Notes under the pieces: generated by a model
Database searches by the model: none
Told to the model about the DNA's origin: nothing
What the model saw: only the letters and a program-made list of their open reading frames with translations
NCBI GenBank assembly: GCA_002778195.1
Contig: PCDI01000014.1
Coordinates: 828,381 to 892,380, forward strand
Direction of reading: 5' to 3'
Source of the DNA: Raffaelea ambrosiae
Taxonomy: Eukaryota > Ascomycota > Sordariomycetes > Ophiostomatales > Ophiostomataceae
DNA length: 64,000 nt
Shown: positions 19,289 to 30,056 of the stretch, piece after piece
How positions within the stretch are numbered: position 1 is the stretch's first letter
Layout of the letters: each line of letters opens with the position of its first letter
Position numbers and translations under genes: made by a program

Positions 19289-21183
19289 ATGACAAATGAG
19301 ACGGCACCCTCCGTCCCGATGGTTGTGGACGCCATGGATGAGAAGAAAGGGGGCGAGTCTGACCACAGCCGGTCGGCACCTTCGTTTAGCGAGGAGCCGC
19401 TCGCCGAGCAGACTCGGCTGCAGAGATGGGTGGACAAGCTGGACAGCATCCCAGGCCTGGAAAAGCGCGGCATTGAGCGCGTGCCCGCGGATTGTCGTCA
19501 TCCCAAGGCCACTGCGGGCGGCTACGTGCAGATGTTTCTCATCTGGTTTGCCATCAACTGCACAGCCAACAACATGACGGTTGGGATTCTTGGGCCCGCC
19601 AGCTTTGGTCTGGGATTTCTTGATGCAATTTTGTACGTGGCACGGCTTCACTGGCACTCCTTTGCGCTGTCTTTCGCCTTGTACTTGGCTGACCCGGAAC
19701 TCCAGGTGCTGTCTCTTTGGAACCGTCTTCGGCTCCGTCTGCACGGGATACATCTCGGGATTCGGACCCATGTCAGGGCTGCGTACTCTCGTCATTTCGC
19801 GGTTCACCATGGGCTACTGGCCGTCCAAGCTGTGTGTTCTCCTGAACATTGTCATTGAGGTGGGCTATGGCCTGGTGGACTGCCTGGTGGCTGGGCTGAT
19901 CCTGTCGGCGGTCAACGGCCACGGCATGACTGTCATTGTCGGCATCGTCGTCTCGGCAGTCATGACGTGGGTGGTTGCCACTTTTGGGATCAAATGGTTC
20001 CATGCTTTTGAACGGCAAGTCATCTTTCTCTTCTGTTTCCTTTTCTCTCTCTTTTTCTTCTCTTCTGTTTCCTTTTCTCTCTCTTTTTCTTTTTTTCTTT
20101 TTTTCCTTTTCTTTTCTTTCTCTTCTGTTTCCTTTTTTCTCTTTTTTTTTCTTTCTTGTATTTTCTTTTTTCAGTTCCTTTTCTTTTTCTTCTTAAGCCT
20201 ATTTACTCACTCTCCCAGATATGTGTGGGTTCCGACCGTGCTTCTTCTGTTCATCCTGATCGGCTCGGCCGGCCCCAACTTCAACGCGTCCAAGACGTCG
20301 ACGCACACAGGCGCCACTCTTGCTGGCAACCGCGTCTCGTACTTCTTCCTTGCTGCCTCCGGCCCTCTCGGCTGGGGCCCGGCCAGTGCCGACTTCTACT
20401 CGTACTACCCGGAGAACACGTCGCGCTTCATGACGTCTCTGATGACCGGCTCGGGCATCACCATCGGCAAGCTGCTGATCGAGTTCCTCGGCATTGGCCT
20501 GGCTTCGGGCGTGGCCACCATGCCGTCGTGGGCCGAGGCGCTCGACCACTCTGCCGGTGCCCTGATCACCGAGGGCTTCGCGCCGCTCGGCACGTTTGGC
20601 AAGTTCTGCGCGGTGGTTCTGGCGCTGTGCGTGTCGGCCAACAACATCCCGGGCACGTATGCGGCGGCGCTGAACTTCCAGATGCTGGGCCGCGGGTTTG
20701 CCGCGATCCCGCGCCCTGTCTGGTCCACGGTCGTGACCATCATCTACACCGTCTGTGCCATTGCAGGGCGTGCGCAGCTCCTGGCCATTTTCCTCAACTT
20801 CCTGAGTCTGATCGGCTACTGGGTCATCATCTGGATCACCATGACTCTGGAGGAGGAGCTCCTCTTCCGGCGCCACAGGGGCTACGACTGGAGCCGCTGG
20901 GCCGACAAGTCGTATCTGCCGCTCGGCTACGCTGCCCTCGTGTCGTTCTTGATCGGCTGGGCCGGCGCCATTGTGTGCATGGGAGAGACGTACTACACCG
21001 GCCCCATTGCCGGCATGGTCGGGGACTACGGTGCCGATGTGAGTTTGCGCGCTCGGCTGAAAAACAAGTGACAGAAATGCTTACTAACAAACTCCGCAGC
21101 TCGGCCTCCCAGTGTCGATGTCGTGGACGGCCATTGTGTATCCCCCTCTCCGCTATTGGGAGCGCAAGTATGTTGGACGGTGA
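19289..21183 (+). CDS. NCS1 family purine/cytosine-type permease
   Basis: Exons 19289-19632, 19706-20014, 20219-21038 and 21100-21183 join to 518 residues. The cytosolic N-terminus (…WVDKLDSIPGLEKRGIERV) and first helix NNMTVGILGPASFGLGF are typical of Fcy2-type NCS1 carriers, as are GPMSGLRT, the TM8 region LGWGPASADFYSYYP, and AANNIPG-like SANNIPGTYAA. About twelve membrane segments are visible. Known relatives import purines, cytosine, uracil, allantoin, hydantoins or vitamin B6 by proton symport at the plasma membrane. Intron 2 (20015-20218) is unusual: a GC-AG intron (CG|GCAAGT…CCCAG|A) of 204 nt, almost all pyrimidine. Intron 3 has a perfect TACTAAC branch site. The substrate cannot be fixed from sequence; location beside an amidohydrolase suggests a ureide or small ring compound. 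Confidence 0.9.
20015..20218 (+). other. GC-AG intron with about 170-nt polypyrimidine tract
   Basis: The donor is GCAAGT and the acceptor CTCCCAG. The frame closes only with this pair, restoring Phe-Glu-Arg-Tyr-Val-Trp-Val-Pro. From about 20023 to 20195 nearly every base is C or T, built from imperfect TCTTCTGTTTCCTTTTCTC units repeated three to four times. Confidence 0.8.
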
Positions 21184-21487
21184 ACTGGCGTGAAAGTGCA
21201 GGAGCTATTGGTCGGTGGCGAATTTTGTATGATCAGGGAATCTGTAGCAGAGCTGGCATCCATAGCAAAATAGCCGCCCATGTTTTACAGTGGTGGCGTC
21301 GTTGCATGCATTTATTCATCTATGGCAAACTAATGGACCTCCAGTGACCCGTCGTTGAGACGGTTGGCTTTTTTCGAGGACCAGGGCATCCGAGCCTATG
21401 CTGTTTTGTATACACATCCGATCTACATGCAATATGCCAACCCATGATGCTCCTCCGGGATCCGTCCGCCGACCGGGTTTCGACGTC
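21184..21487. other. Convergent intergenic region
   Basis: This is the shared 3' region of the permease (+) and the amidohydrolase (-). No gene is seen and no clear terminator structure. Confidence 0.5.
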
Positions 21488-22898
21488 CTATTTCTTGGAG
21501 GCCGCCTCCGTGGTCTGGCAAAGGTAGTCGTCGTACCGCAGGTAGGCACCCAGGAGAGCCTCGGCACCGGCGGCGCAGCTGGTTGTTTGGTGAGTGGGTG
21601 GGTTCAGAGAACAACAGCTGGGGTCAGAATGTGGACCGGGGACGGTTCTGGACTCACTCTTCCGGGCGCGAATACTCGGCCGGGTTGTGGCTGACACCGT
21701 CTTTGCAGCGCACAAAGATCATGGCGGTGGGCACCTTGAGGCTGGTGTAGACGCTGTCGTGGCCGGCGCCGCTGACCAGCTCCATGCTGCAGTCGATGCT
21801 GCGGAGCGAGGCGCGCACGCACTGGACCATGACGGGGTCGAAGTGGAGGGCGGGCGAGTCCCAGAAGCGGTCAAACTGCATGGTCAGGCCGTGCTCGTCG
21901 CAGATCTCCTGGAAGCGGGCGCGGCACAGCTGCTCGACGGCGTCGACGTCGGCGTCCCGGGGCGCGCGGATGTCGAGGCCCATGTGCACCTTGCCGGCAA
22001 TGGTGTTGATGCTCTGGGGGCCGGACTCGATGACGGCAATGGTGGCGCGGGCCTCGCGGGCGGCCAGCTCGCCGGTGGTGACGAAGCGGTTGGTATCGAC
22101 GATCATCTTGGCGGCGCCGAGCAGGGTGTCGCTGCGGCGGTCCATGGGGGTGGTGCCGGTGTGGGCCTCGCGGCCGGCGACGTCGACGTTGTACCAGCGC
22201 ATGGACTGGACGCCCTTGACGACGCCGGCGGCGGACTGGGCGCTGTCGAGGATGGGGCCCTGCTCGATGTGGACCTCGAAGTGGGCCGACAGCGGGTTGG
22301 CGTCGTAGGCGCAGGGCAGGTCGCCGAGGAAGCCGATGCGGGACAGCTCCGCCCTGAGGGTGGTGCCGGACAGGTCCGCGCGCGAGTGGCCGTACTCGGT
22401 GGTGAAGGCGCCGCCCCAGACGCCCGAGGCCAGCATGGCGGGCGGGAAGCGGGCGCCCTCCTCGTTGGTCCAGTCGACGATGGCCAGCGGCGCATAGGTG
22501 GTGATGTTGTTGGCGTGGATGGTGCGCAGGACCTCGAGGCCGGAGGTGACGCCCAGGATGCCGTCGTACTTGCCGCCGGTGGGCTGGGTGTCCAGGTGGG
22601 AGCCGATGGCAATGGGGGGGATGGCGTTGTTCTGGCCGGGTCGGATGGCAAAGATGTTGCCCATGGCGTCGATCTTGACCGTGCAGCCGCACTTTTTGGT
22701 CTCCTCGATGAACCACTGGCGCACCCGGGCGTCGTCGTCGTTGCAGGTGAGGCGGTCCATGCCTCCATCGGGCGTGTTGCCCCATGTGCACGACTCGAAG
22801 AGCGTGTCGACCATGCGCTTGCTGTCCGTCTTGAGATGGGCATAGCGGGCTGGAAGGGCCGGGGCCAGCGAGGCCGGGTCGGGTGCCAATGAGCCCAT
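21488..22898 (-). CDS. M20-family N-carbamoyl-L-amino-acid hydrolase / ureidoglycolate-allantoate type amidohydrolase
   Basis: Exons 21658-22898 and 21488-21578 (intron 21579-21657, GTGAGT…CCAG) join to 443 residues. The ATG at 22898 is chosen because the protein family begins there; the open frame runs further upstream without homology. Metal-site motifs are intact: AIGSHLDTQ (His101), GGKYDGILGV (Asp112), WTNEEGARFPP (Glu146/147), HIEQGPILD, and GVSHNPAEYSRPED at the splice joint. The substrate-binding and dimerisation region GREAHTGTTPMDRRSD is also intact. This clan splits carbamoyl or ureido C-N bonds with two Zn or Mn ions (beta-ureidopropionase, hydantoin pathway, allantoate amidohydrolase), releasing CO2 and ammonia. 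It is cytosolic as no targeting signal is seen. It is convergent with the permease and divergent from the regulator. The substrate is unproven. Confidence 0.9.
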
Positions 22899-23566
22899 CG
22901 TGGTGGGAGAGCGCAATGGTCTGGTCGCAGGACGAAGAGGAGAGGAGGAAGGCAGGGAAACAGGCTCACCGCGAGACGGACGCACGATGCGAAGGGAGCG
23001 ACGAGCGGGGAGTGGTTTGGTTTCTTGGCTGTTTCTCGTGGCCTCGCGCGATCGCAACGCCTGGTTGCTATCGCGAAGGATGAGGTGCGTTCCAATAGAT
23101 ACGAAGTAAGACAGAAACGCGGCCGCGGAGAAGAGCGTGGTCACGAACGGCGTTGGGGGTCACTTTGGATCTGCCCACATATTGGCGTCTCTACAGCGAA
23201 TGGACAGAGTCGGCAGGGCCGCAGGTCCTCCACGCCGTTGCGTCTCCGGCGGCGGGCAGGTCCGGCAACCCCTCCTGATAGCCAGCGCATGGCCAGGTCC
23301 TCCCCGTATCGCAAGACCACCACCAGCGCGGGAGAGGAGAACCATTCTGGGTCAGTCCACACGCTAAGTGGGGTGCTCTGTTATCGGCGGGTTCGCGAGC
23401 GCTCTTCTCCGACGGACAAGCTCGCAGCGGGATTCTCCTCCTGGGTCAAGGACGGGCCCTCTCCGCCAGTCTGCCCGGACATATCCCCCGGCAGGCTCTT
23501 TGTCTGCATCGACGACAGCGCCACGCCTTCTCGTCCAGCCCGTGCCCATGTCCGACCGTGTGCAAG
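22899..23566. promoter_or_regulatory. Divergent promoter, amidohydrolase / regulator 1
   Basis: This 668-bp region lies between divergent starts. A short everted palindrome TCCGACGGA is at 23408-23416, CCG and CGG triplets one base apart, a form of site some Zn2Cys6 proteins bind. Other CGG/CCG triplets are common because the region is GC-rich, so this is only a candidate. Confidence 0.35.
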
Positions 23567-25907
23567 ATGGTTTCGCAGTGTCAGCGGAGCATTCTCTCGT
23601 GCTCGCGATGTCGGAAGCGGAAGATGAAGGTGAGCAGCGTCTCCCCAGTGGGCGGGGCCCTGTGCGTGTGGCTCGGCGCGGCGGACTGACACACCCCCCC
23701 CCCCTTTCTAGTGTGACCGGCAGCTGCCCTCCTGCTCGCAGTGCGTGGCTGCCAAAACCGACTGCACGGGCATCTCGGCGCATGCCTCGGCCCAGGTGCC
23801 GCGCAGCATCGTCCAGCACCTCGAGTCTGAGATTGCCCGGCTGGAGACGGAGCTGCTGAAGGACGGCAAGCTCGAGGTGGTGCATGCCTCGGACATTCTG
23901 CTGCAGATGCCGTCGTCGGGGGAGGAGGCTCGTGTCGGGGCTGGCCCGGGGGAGGCTGGCGTCGGGGCTGGCCCGGAGGAGGGTAGTGCGGGGGCTGGCT
24001 CCGGGGCTGGCTCCGGAAATGGCTCCGGGAACGGCTCCGGAAATAGTCCGGGGAAGGGTGTCACAACCAGCGCGGCTGGCCGTGTCCGTGCAGGCCATCC
24101 CGTCGTCCCGGCGGGCGCTCGCCGGCCGGCAGCCGAAGCGCCCCCTCCCAGCACGGCGTCCTCGGGGCGCGAGGACCTGCGCACGCTCATCCTGTCCAGC
24201 AGGTCGCTGCAGGCGATCGTGTCGGCCACTCTGCCCGCAGGCTCGGGCGCCACCGACCTGCTGTCGCGCGTGCGCATGGGCATCACACCGTCGTCGGCGC
24301 GCGTGGCCGACAGCAGCCGCGCTGCGGCCGCCGCCGTCGTCCAGCCCAAGATGGCCGCCAACAGCAGCCAGACCGGCCAGACCGGCCAGACCGGCCAGAC
24401 CGGCAAGGGCCGCGTCCTGCTCAAGGCCAGTGTCCTGCGCACCATCCCCGCCGACATCGTGCAGCGCCTGATGCGCAAGTACCTCAACACGGTGCAGCCC
24501 GACAACCCGTTCCTGGTCACCGCCACGGTGGTGCAGCAGTTCCGCAGCGTGGCCGAGGCGCTCGGCTGGCAGGGCCAGACACCGGCCCCGACACCGGCCC
24601 GGACACAGACAGACATGCCCGTCGTCGCCAGCCACGACTTCCTCGTCGTCTACCTCGTCCTGGCCATCTCCGTCATGCTCGGCTCCGCCAACGACGGCCA
24701 CGAGGAGCGCTGCATGGCGCTCTCGGCCTCGCTCTTCGAGGAGGGCATCCAGCACCTGTACAACCTGCCGGCCGCCTCGTCCGACATTGCCTGGCTGCAG
24801 GCCATCCTGCTCGTCCTGCTGTACGCCACCGTCTTCCCGCGCTCCGCCAACGTGTGGGTGCTGTCCGGCGCCGCCATGCGCTCGTGCCTCGAGCTGGGCC
24901 TGCACCGCGAGCCGCCCGCCGCCATGGGGCTGGACCCCGAGACCCTCGACCTGCGCCGCCGCATCTTCTGGGCCGCCTACTGCATGGACCGCTCCGTGTG
25001 CTCCGCCCTGCAACGGCCCCTCTCCACCCCCGACGCCGCCATCAGCACCGCGATCCCCGCCTCCGTGCCGGACGACCCCTTCCTGGGCGCCATCGTCTAC
25101 CACAAGCTCCTGTCCGAGATGCTGCACGTCCACTTCCACCGCGAGCCCATCCCGGCCGCCATGCCCTCCTGGGACGACTGGCTGGCCGACATGGCGGCGC
25201 GTCTGCGCTCGTGGAGCGCCTTCCACAGCCAGGCCTCCTCCCACCACGAGACCATCGAGTACAGCCTGGCCCGCGGGCTGATGATCCTGCACCGCCCGTC
25301 GCCCCGCGTGCCGCTGCCGTCGCAGCACTCCCTGCTCGCGGCCTTTGAGGCCTCGGCCACCGCCGAGCGCCTCCACCACCAGCACATCCGCACCGGCTTC
25401 TTCCGCCGGCCCTGGCTCTCCGCGCACTACACCCTCGAGGCCGCCACCGTCATGCTCTTCTGCCTGCGCCACGGCCACGCCGCCATCACGGAGCGCTTCA
25501 CCCCGGCGCAGATCTTTGACATGACCAAGCTCTTCACCAGCAACTTCCTCGCCATTGCCGCCCGCGGCTGGCCCGAAGTGCGCGTCTACGCCGGCGTCTA
25601 CGAGCGGCTGCTGGGCCCTCTGCTGGAGCGCGTCTTCCTCCAGACGTCCGCCCTGGGCGACCGCTTTGGTCCGGCGCAGGACGCGGAGCTGATGCGGCTC
25701 CTGTACCCGGGGCCGGCCCATCTCGAGAACCTGCGCGTGGGCATCCGTCGCCAGGAGGAGCTCAGCCCGTTCGACTTTAGCCTGTTCATGGCCGACGACG
25801 AGATCTGGAGTGCAGGGCTGGACGGGGGTGGCCATGGCCATGGAGCGGATGCAGAGCAGTGGGATCTTGGGCTGCCAGCAGACATGGAGTTTGATTTGAC
25901 CGTATGA
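23567..25907 (+). CDS. Zn(II)2Cys6 transcription factor 1 (fungal-specific TF domain)
   Basis: Exons 23567-23629 and 23712-25907 (intron GTGAGC…TTTCTAG) join to 752 residues. The intron splits the DNA-binding domain; joining restores Cys-Ser-Arg-Cys-(6)-Cys-(6)-Cys-Ser-Gln-Cys-(6)-Cys at residues 12-38, the canonical binuclear cluster. A short helical stretch follows (IVQHLESEIARLETELLK), a likely dimerisation coil. A Gly/Ser/Pro-rich linker follows, with a Gly-Gln-Thr repeat near 24370. The fungal TF middle-homology region has its typical LDLRRRIFWAAYCMDRSVC core. As a gene in the middle of the metabolic run it is a likely pathway-specific activator acting in the nucleus. The first ATG of exon 1 is short; a further upstream exon cannot be excluded. 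Confidence 0.88.
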
Positions 25908-26162
25908 TGGGCGTGGGCGGGCTCGATAGCGGAGGCGCAATTGTGCAGTGGTCCGCCTGGTTGCTGCGCCTGGATTGGCGGTTGTCTGAACAAGAAAAGT
26001 GGCAACAAAACGGAACAAGGCATGCTGTATTCTCTCCGCACAAAACTAGCTTTAGTCCAACGAGCTTTGCCTTCTATGCTGCTACTCCGGTCCCATAGTC
26101 ACTACGCCGAGTTCATGCTGGCATTGTTAGCCGATGCCCACGGAAGCCGGCCCCAGTCAAAC

Positions 26163-27833
26163 TTACTTGATCAGAACCGTCTTGGGCTCCGTGTAGGCCC
26201 GGAGAGCCTGCGCTGTTAGCCATCGTCCAGAAACAATTCGCTGAAGAGCACAAGCCAGGCCGCAACTTACATATTCGCCAAACTCGCGGCCCATGCCCGA
26301 CTGCTTCTTGCCTCCAAATGGAGCCTGGACGTTCATCTAGACCAGGTTAGGACCACCGCACGGAGCAAAAAACGCAAACGCAAAAAACGCAAGCGCAAAC
26401 GTACAGAGCTCACGCAGTTCACCCCCACGACGCCAGCGTCCATGCGCGACGACACGCGCAGGGCCCGTGTGATGTCGCGCGTGAACACGCCGGCCATCAG
26501 GCCATACTCGGTGTCGTTGGCCATGGCGACCACCTCGTCCTCGGTCTCAAACGTGCGCACCACGGAGACCGGCCCGAAGATCTCGTCCGTGTAGATCTGC
26601 GCACCGGGCTGCGGGTTGACAAATACGGTCGGCTCCACAAAGCAGCCCTGCGTGCCGCGCCGCACACCGCCCACCACGAGCTCGGCCTCGGTGCGGCCGC
26701 GCTCAATCATGCGCGTGACGCGGTCCAGGGCCGCGGCGCTGACGAGCGGGCCCAGCGCGGTCGCCGTGTCGCGCGGGTCGCCCAGCCCGTCGGCGGCTTT
26801 CTTCATGCGCTCCGTGTACGCGGCGATGAACTCGTCGGCGATCGCGCGCTGGACGTAGACGCGCGTCGCGGACACGCAGACCTGGCCCGAGCGCGCCAGC
26901 ACGCCGTTGACCGTCCAGGTCAGCGCGTTGTCCAGGTTGGCGTCGGCAAAGACCACCGCCGGGCTCTTCCCCCCGAGCTCCAGCGTCACGCGCTTCAGGT
27001 TGCTCTGCGCTGCCGCCACCTGGATCTTCTTGCCCGTCACGACACTGCCCGTGAAGCTGATCTTGCGAACGCGCATGTGGCTGGAGAGCAGGGCCCCCGT
27101 CTCGCCCGCGCCCGTCAGCACCTGGAACACGCCCGGGGGGAAGCCGGCGGCGGCGAACAGCGGTGCTATGGCCAGGGACCCCAGCGGGCTGTACTCGGAG
27201 GGCTTGAGGATCAGCACGTTGCCCGTGGCCAGGCACGGCGCGGCCTTCATGATCAGCGTGGCCACCGGCGCATTGAAGGGGTTGATGCCGGCGCACACGC
27301 CGAGGGGCTCTTGGCGGACCAGCTTGACAAAGCCGTCGTCATCGGGGAAGTAGTCGCCGCGCAGCTTGTCGGTCCAGCCGGCTGCAGACTGTGTTAGGAT
27401 GCAGGTTGCTGCACGTGCACCGGCGGGTTGCCCCGGGCGGACAGGAGCACTACGCACCATAGTAGGAGAGCTGCCCCATGATGTAGTTCTTCTCGCGCGT
27501 GGGGATGATCGAGACCGGGTTGCCCGTGCTCAGCGTGTCGAGGCTCAGGATCTGGACGAGCCGGTCGTCCTCGTCCAGCAGGTCGGCCAGCCGGCGCAGA
27601 CAGGCCGTGCGTTGCGCGGCCGAGAACGTGCTCCACGGACCGTAGAAGGCCTGCTCGGCGGCCCGGACAGCGGTGTCGACATCGTCCTGGCCGGCAATCG
27701 GGATCTGTTCGGATATGACCGAGTCGTCGGTCGGGTTGTACAGCGTGTAGACGCGGCTGGACTGGGCGGGGGTGTACGCGCCGTTGATGTAGAGCTTGGT
27801 GAGCTCGGCCGCGGAGGGGATGGTCAGCGACAT
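26163..27833 (-). CDS. NAD(P)-dependent aldehyde dehydrogenase
   Basis: Exons 27458-27833, 26414-27381, 26271-26336 and 26163-26207 join in phase to 484 residues, the usual length. The first intron donor is GTGCGT, fixed by restoring Tyr-Tyr-Ala-Gly-Trp-Thr-Asp-Lys. Landmarks: GINPFNAP (catalytic Asn about 162), LKPSEYSP, FTGSVVTGKKI, VTLELGGKSP (general base Glu260), RSGQVCVSATR (nucleophile Cys294), EIFGPV, and the C-terminal FGGKKQSGMGREFGEY. It oxidises an aldehyde to an acid in the cytosol. Relatives include aminobutyraldehyde/betaine and muconate-semialdehyde dehydrogenases; beside a ring-cleaving dioxygenase, a semialdehyde ring-opening product is an attractive substrate (inference). 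Tandem 19-bp repeats lie just upstream of the start. Confidence 0.92.
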
Positions 27834-28321
27834 GGCGGACACTATGGGGGATCGGGGGTATGTAGGAGGATCGGGGGTATGTAGGAGGATCGGGGGTATG
27901 TAGGAGGATCGGGGGTATGTAGGAGGATCGGGGGATGTAGGAGGATCGGGGGTATGTAGGAGGGTGTTGGGGGGTGCGGAGGTGCACGCTGTGCGCCCTT
28001 GTATAAAACAACGAGACGGGCTGGCCGGCTCGGCAAGTGCCCAATAGCGGACGGTTGTTGTCCGACGTTTGGGGGGGTACCCCATGAGCAACTCTGCAGA
28101 GCCGAGGCCGGTCGTTGGAGTAATATGTGTTGTTTATGTGTTTTTTTTAGCTGGGCTTTCTTTTGTGTCTCCTTTGTTTCCCCCTCGTTTGGCAGAAGGA
28201 TGCGTTGGAGAAGAAATTCCGAAGCCAGTCAGTCCAAGGCGCAGGCAGTTCGCACATCTACGACAACCACAAGGACCAAGAAGCAGCACGCGATCACGAG
28301 GACAGCATCACCACTTGCACA
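27834..28321. promoter_or_regulatory. Divergent promoter, aldehyde dehydrogenase / alcohol dehydrogenase
   Basis: This 488-bp region holds the six-copy tandem repeat and, at 28048-28064, CGGACGGTTGTTGTCCG, a perfect inverted repeat of CGGAC arms around 7 bp (CGG-N11-CCG). This is a typical form of Zn2Cys6 dimer site. A TATAAAA-like box is at about 28003. Co-expression of both genes is a reasonable inference. Confidence 0.45.
27851..27963 (+). repeat. Tandem repeat, 19-bp unit, six copies, in the ALDH leader/promoter
   Basis: The unit is ATCGGGGGTATGTAGGAGG; copies 1-4 and 6 are exact and copy 5 lacks one T. It begins 18 bp upstream of the aldehyde dehydrogenase ATG (minus strand), so on the mRNA side it reads CCTCCTACATACCCCCGAT and likely lies in the 5' leader or core promoter. 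It has no spacers, so it is not a CRISPR array. Confidence 0.92.
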
Positions 28322-29574
28322 ATGCAGGCCGTCGTGTACGAGGGTCCCTTCAACGTCGTCGTCAAGGAGGTGCCAAAACCGATGCTCCGGGACAGCACGG
28401 ATGCCATTCTCAAGGCCGAGCTGGCGGGCCTCTGCGGCAGCGACCTGCACATGTACCGCGGCCACCAGAAGACGACGACAGGGCATATAATGGTATGTTG
28501 TGTGTGTTGGCGCCGACAAGCCACACAGGCTGACTCTCCATTCTCGCAAGGGACACGAGTTCGTCGGCACCGTGGACAGCGTGGGCAGTGCTGTGGCGCG
28601 CTTTCGTGCGGGCGACAAGGTCATGTCCATCTTTTCGCCAATGTGGTCAGTCTGCGTCTGCTTCTCGCTTTTTTTCTGCATGTGTGGTGCCCATCGCATT
28701 CTCTGGCTGACGGCTCCCCAGCATGACGTGCTGGTACTGCTGCCACGGCTATACCAACCGGTGCGCCAAGGGCCCGTCGTTCGGCAGCATGTCTCTGGAC
28801 GGTGGCCAGAGCGAGTTTGTGCGGGTGCCCTTTGCCGACGGAACGCTGGAGCCCATTCCCGAGGAAGTCGACGGCAGCATGATGATTCTCATGTGCGACA
28901 TTGTGCCCACGGGCTACTACGGAGCCATGCGCGCCATCACCAAGGTGCTGCGCAACACGGACACGGCCAAGGACGTGCTCGGCACGGGCGCGCTGCATGC
29001 GCCGCTGTCTCTGCGGCCGCACTTTGTCCAGCAGACAGCCGCCGATCTTGTCGTGGTCTGTCTCGGCTGCGGGCCCGTCGGGCTATGCGCCGTGTTGACC
29101 GCCACGGTCCTCGGAGCCGGCGCCGTGTACGCAGTGGATGCCGTGGACGACCGGCTGGCGGAGGCGGCCAAGATGGGAGCGGTGCCGCTCAAGCTCGGCA
29201 GGGACGACGTGGTCGCGGTGGTCAAGGCGGCCACGGGGGGCCGGGGCGCCGATGCGGTCGTCGAGGGCGTGGGGAACAAGTCGGCGATGCGGCTGGCGCT
29301 CGACGTGGTGCGCAGCTGTGGCTCGCTCTCCTCGATTGGGTTCCACCAGTTCGAGCTGCCGTTCACGGGCTTCGAGGCATACGCCAAGAACATCGACCTC
29401 AACATGGGGCGAGCGGCTGTGCGGCCGGTGTTTGGCGAGGCGCTCAAGATGTTTGCCGACCACCAGGACAAGTTTGACAGCTTCATCTCGCACCGCATGC
29501 CGCTGCAGGACGCCCCCCGGGCCTACGAGCTGTTTGCGAAGCAGCAGACACGCAAGGTTGTCTTCACTCTGTAG
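28322..29574 (+). CDS. Zn-dependent alcohol dehydrogenase (MDR, GroES-like)
   Basis: Exons 28322-28492, 28551-28645 and 28722-29574 join to 372 residues. The catalytic zinc motif GLCGSDLH and GHEFVG (rejoined across intron 1) are intact. Splicing intron 2 restores Cys-Met-Thr-Cys-Trp-Tyr-Cys-Cys-(6)-Arg-Cys, the C-x2-C-x2-C-x7-C structural zinc site. The Rossmann motif is CLGCGPVGLCAV. It resembles glutathione-independent formaldehyde, threonine or polyol dehydrogenases and acts in the cytosol, oxidising or reducing an alcohol/carbonyl pair with NAD(P). The segment 28976-29029 begins GT, ends AG and is 54 nt; it may be an unrecognised in-frame intron, as it inserts residues just before the Rossmann strand, but no branch site is seen. 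It is divergent from the aldehyde dehydrogenase. Confidence 0.88.
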
Positions 29575-30056
29575 TTGCATTCCCTAGTTTGATCAAGAGG
29601 CCGAATACAGTCTATGTCTGGTGCCGAACAAGCTCGGAGGACGGCCACCAGCAGCAGTCTGCATCCGCAGAGGTAGCTCCATCTCGACCCACTACAGACC
29701 AAACCACCGTAGCTAGAGGTCGTCTCGACAGGGTCGCAGCGCTGAGGAGGATCTTCCCGGCCAGAGCGGTCCTGGCTCGAAAGACGCTGGACCAGGACGT
29801 ACGATTTCTCCTCGCTGCTGCCGTTGTTCCCCGCACGCGGTGTCCTTACGCGACAGCCGAGGCCGGGGAAGAAGCCTAGGCCCGGCAACATGCTTAGAAG
29901 GCTACTCCGCACAACACCGTGCCCAGCACCACCAAACACCCCATGGTCACTCAGACAAAAGGACAGGCTTTCATTGTCGCTGTTCATCATACTATTCGTC
30001 CAATTTCGCTTGTTGTATACAATCGTTCAAATACTTCGTCGCCGGTCCCCCCCGGC
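29575..30056. other. Convergent intergenic region
   Basis: This is the shared 3' region of the alcohol dehydrogenase (+) and the aldolase (-). Open frames on both strands here have no recognisable product. Confidence 0.5.

Noticed and set aside
21594..22892. 432-codon plus-strand frame opposite the amidohydrolase
   Set aside because: Gly/Ala/Val/Asp-rich shadow of the M20 gene with no family motif.
23364..26018. Very long minus-strand open frame (884 codons) opposite regulator 1
   Set aside because: It is the mirror of a GC-rich coding sequence; its translation is His/Gly/Val/Arg-rich low complexity without motifs, while the plus strand encodes a clear Zn2Cys6 protein.
27851..27963. Possible CRISPR-like array
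   Set aside because: The 19-bp units are directly head-to-tail with no spacers, and the genome is fungal; it is a minisatellite.
28976..29029. Possible fourth intron in the alcohol dehydrogenase
   Set aside because: GT-AG ends and a length divisible by three, but no branch-site-like sequence; left in the coding sequence with a note.
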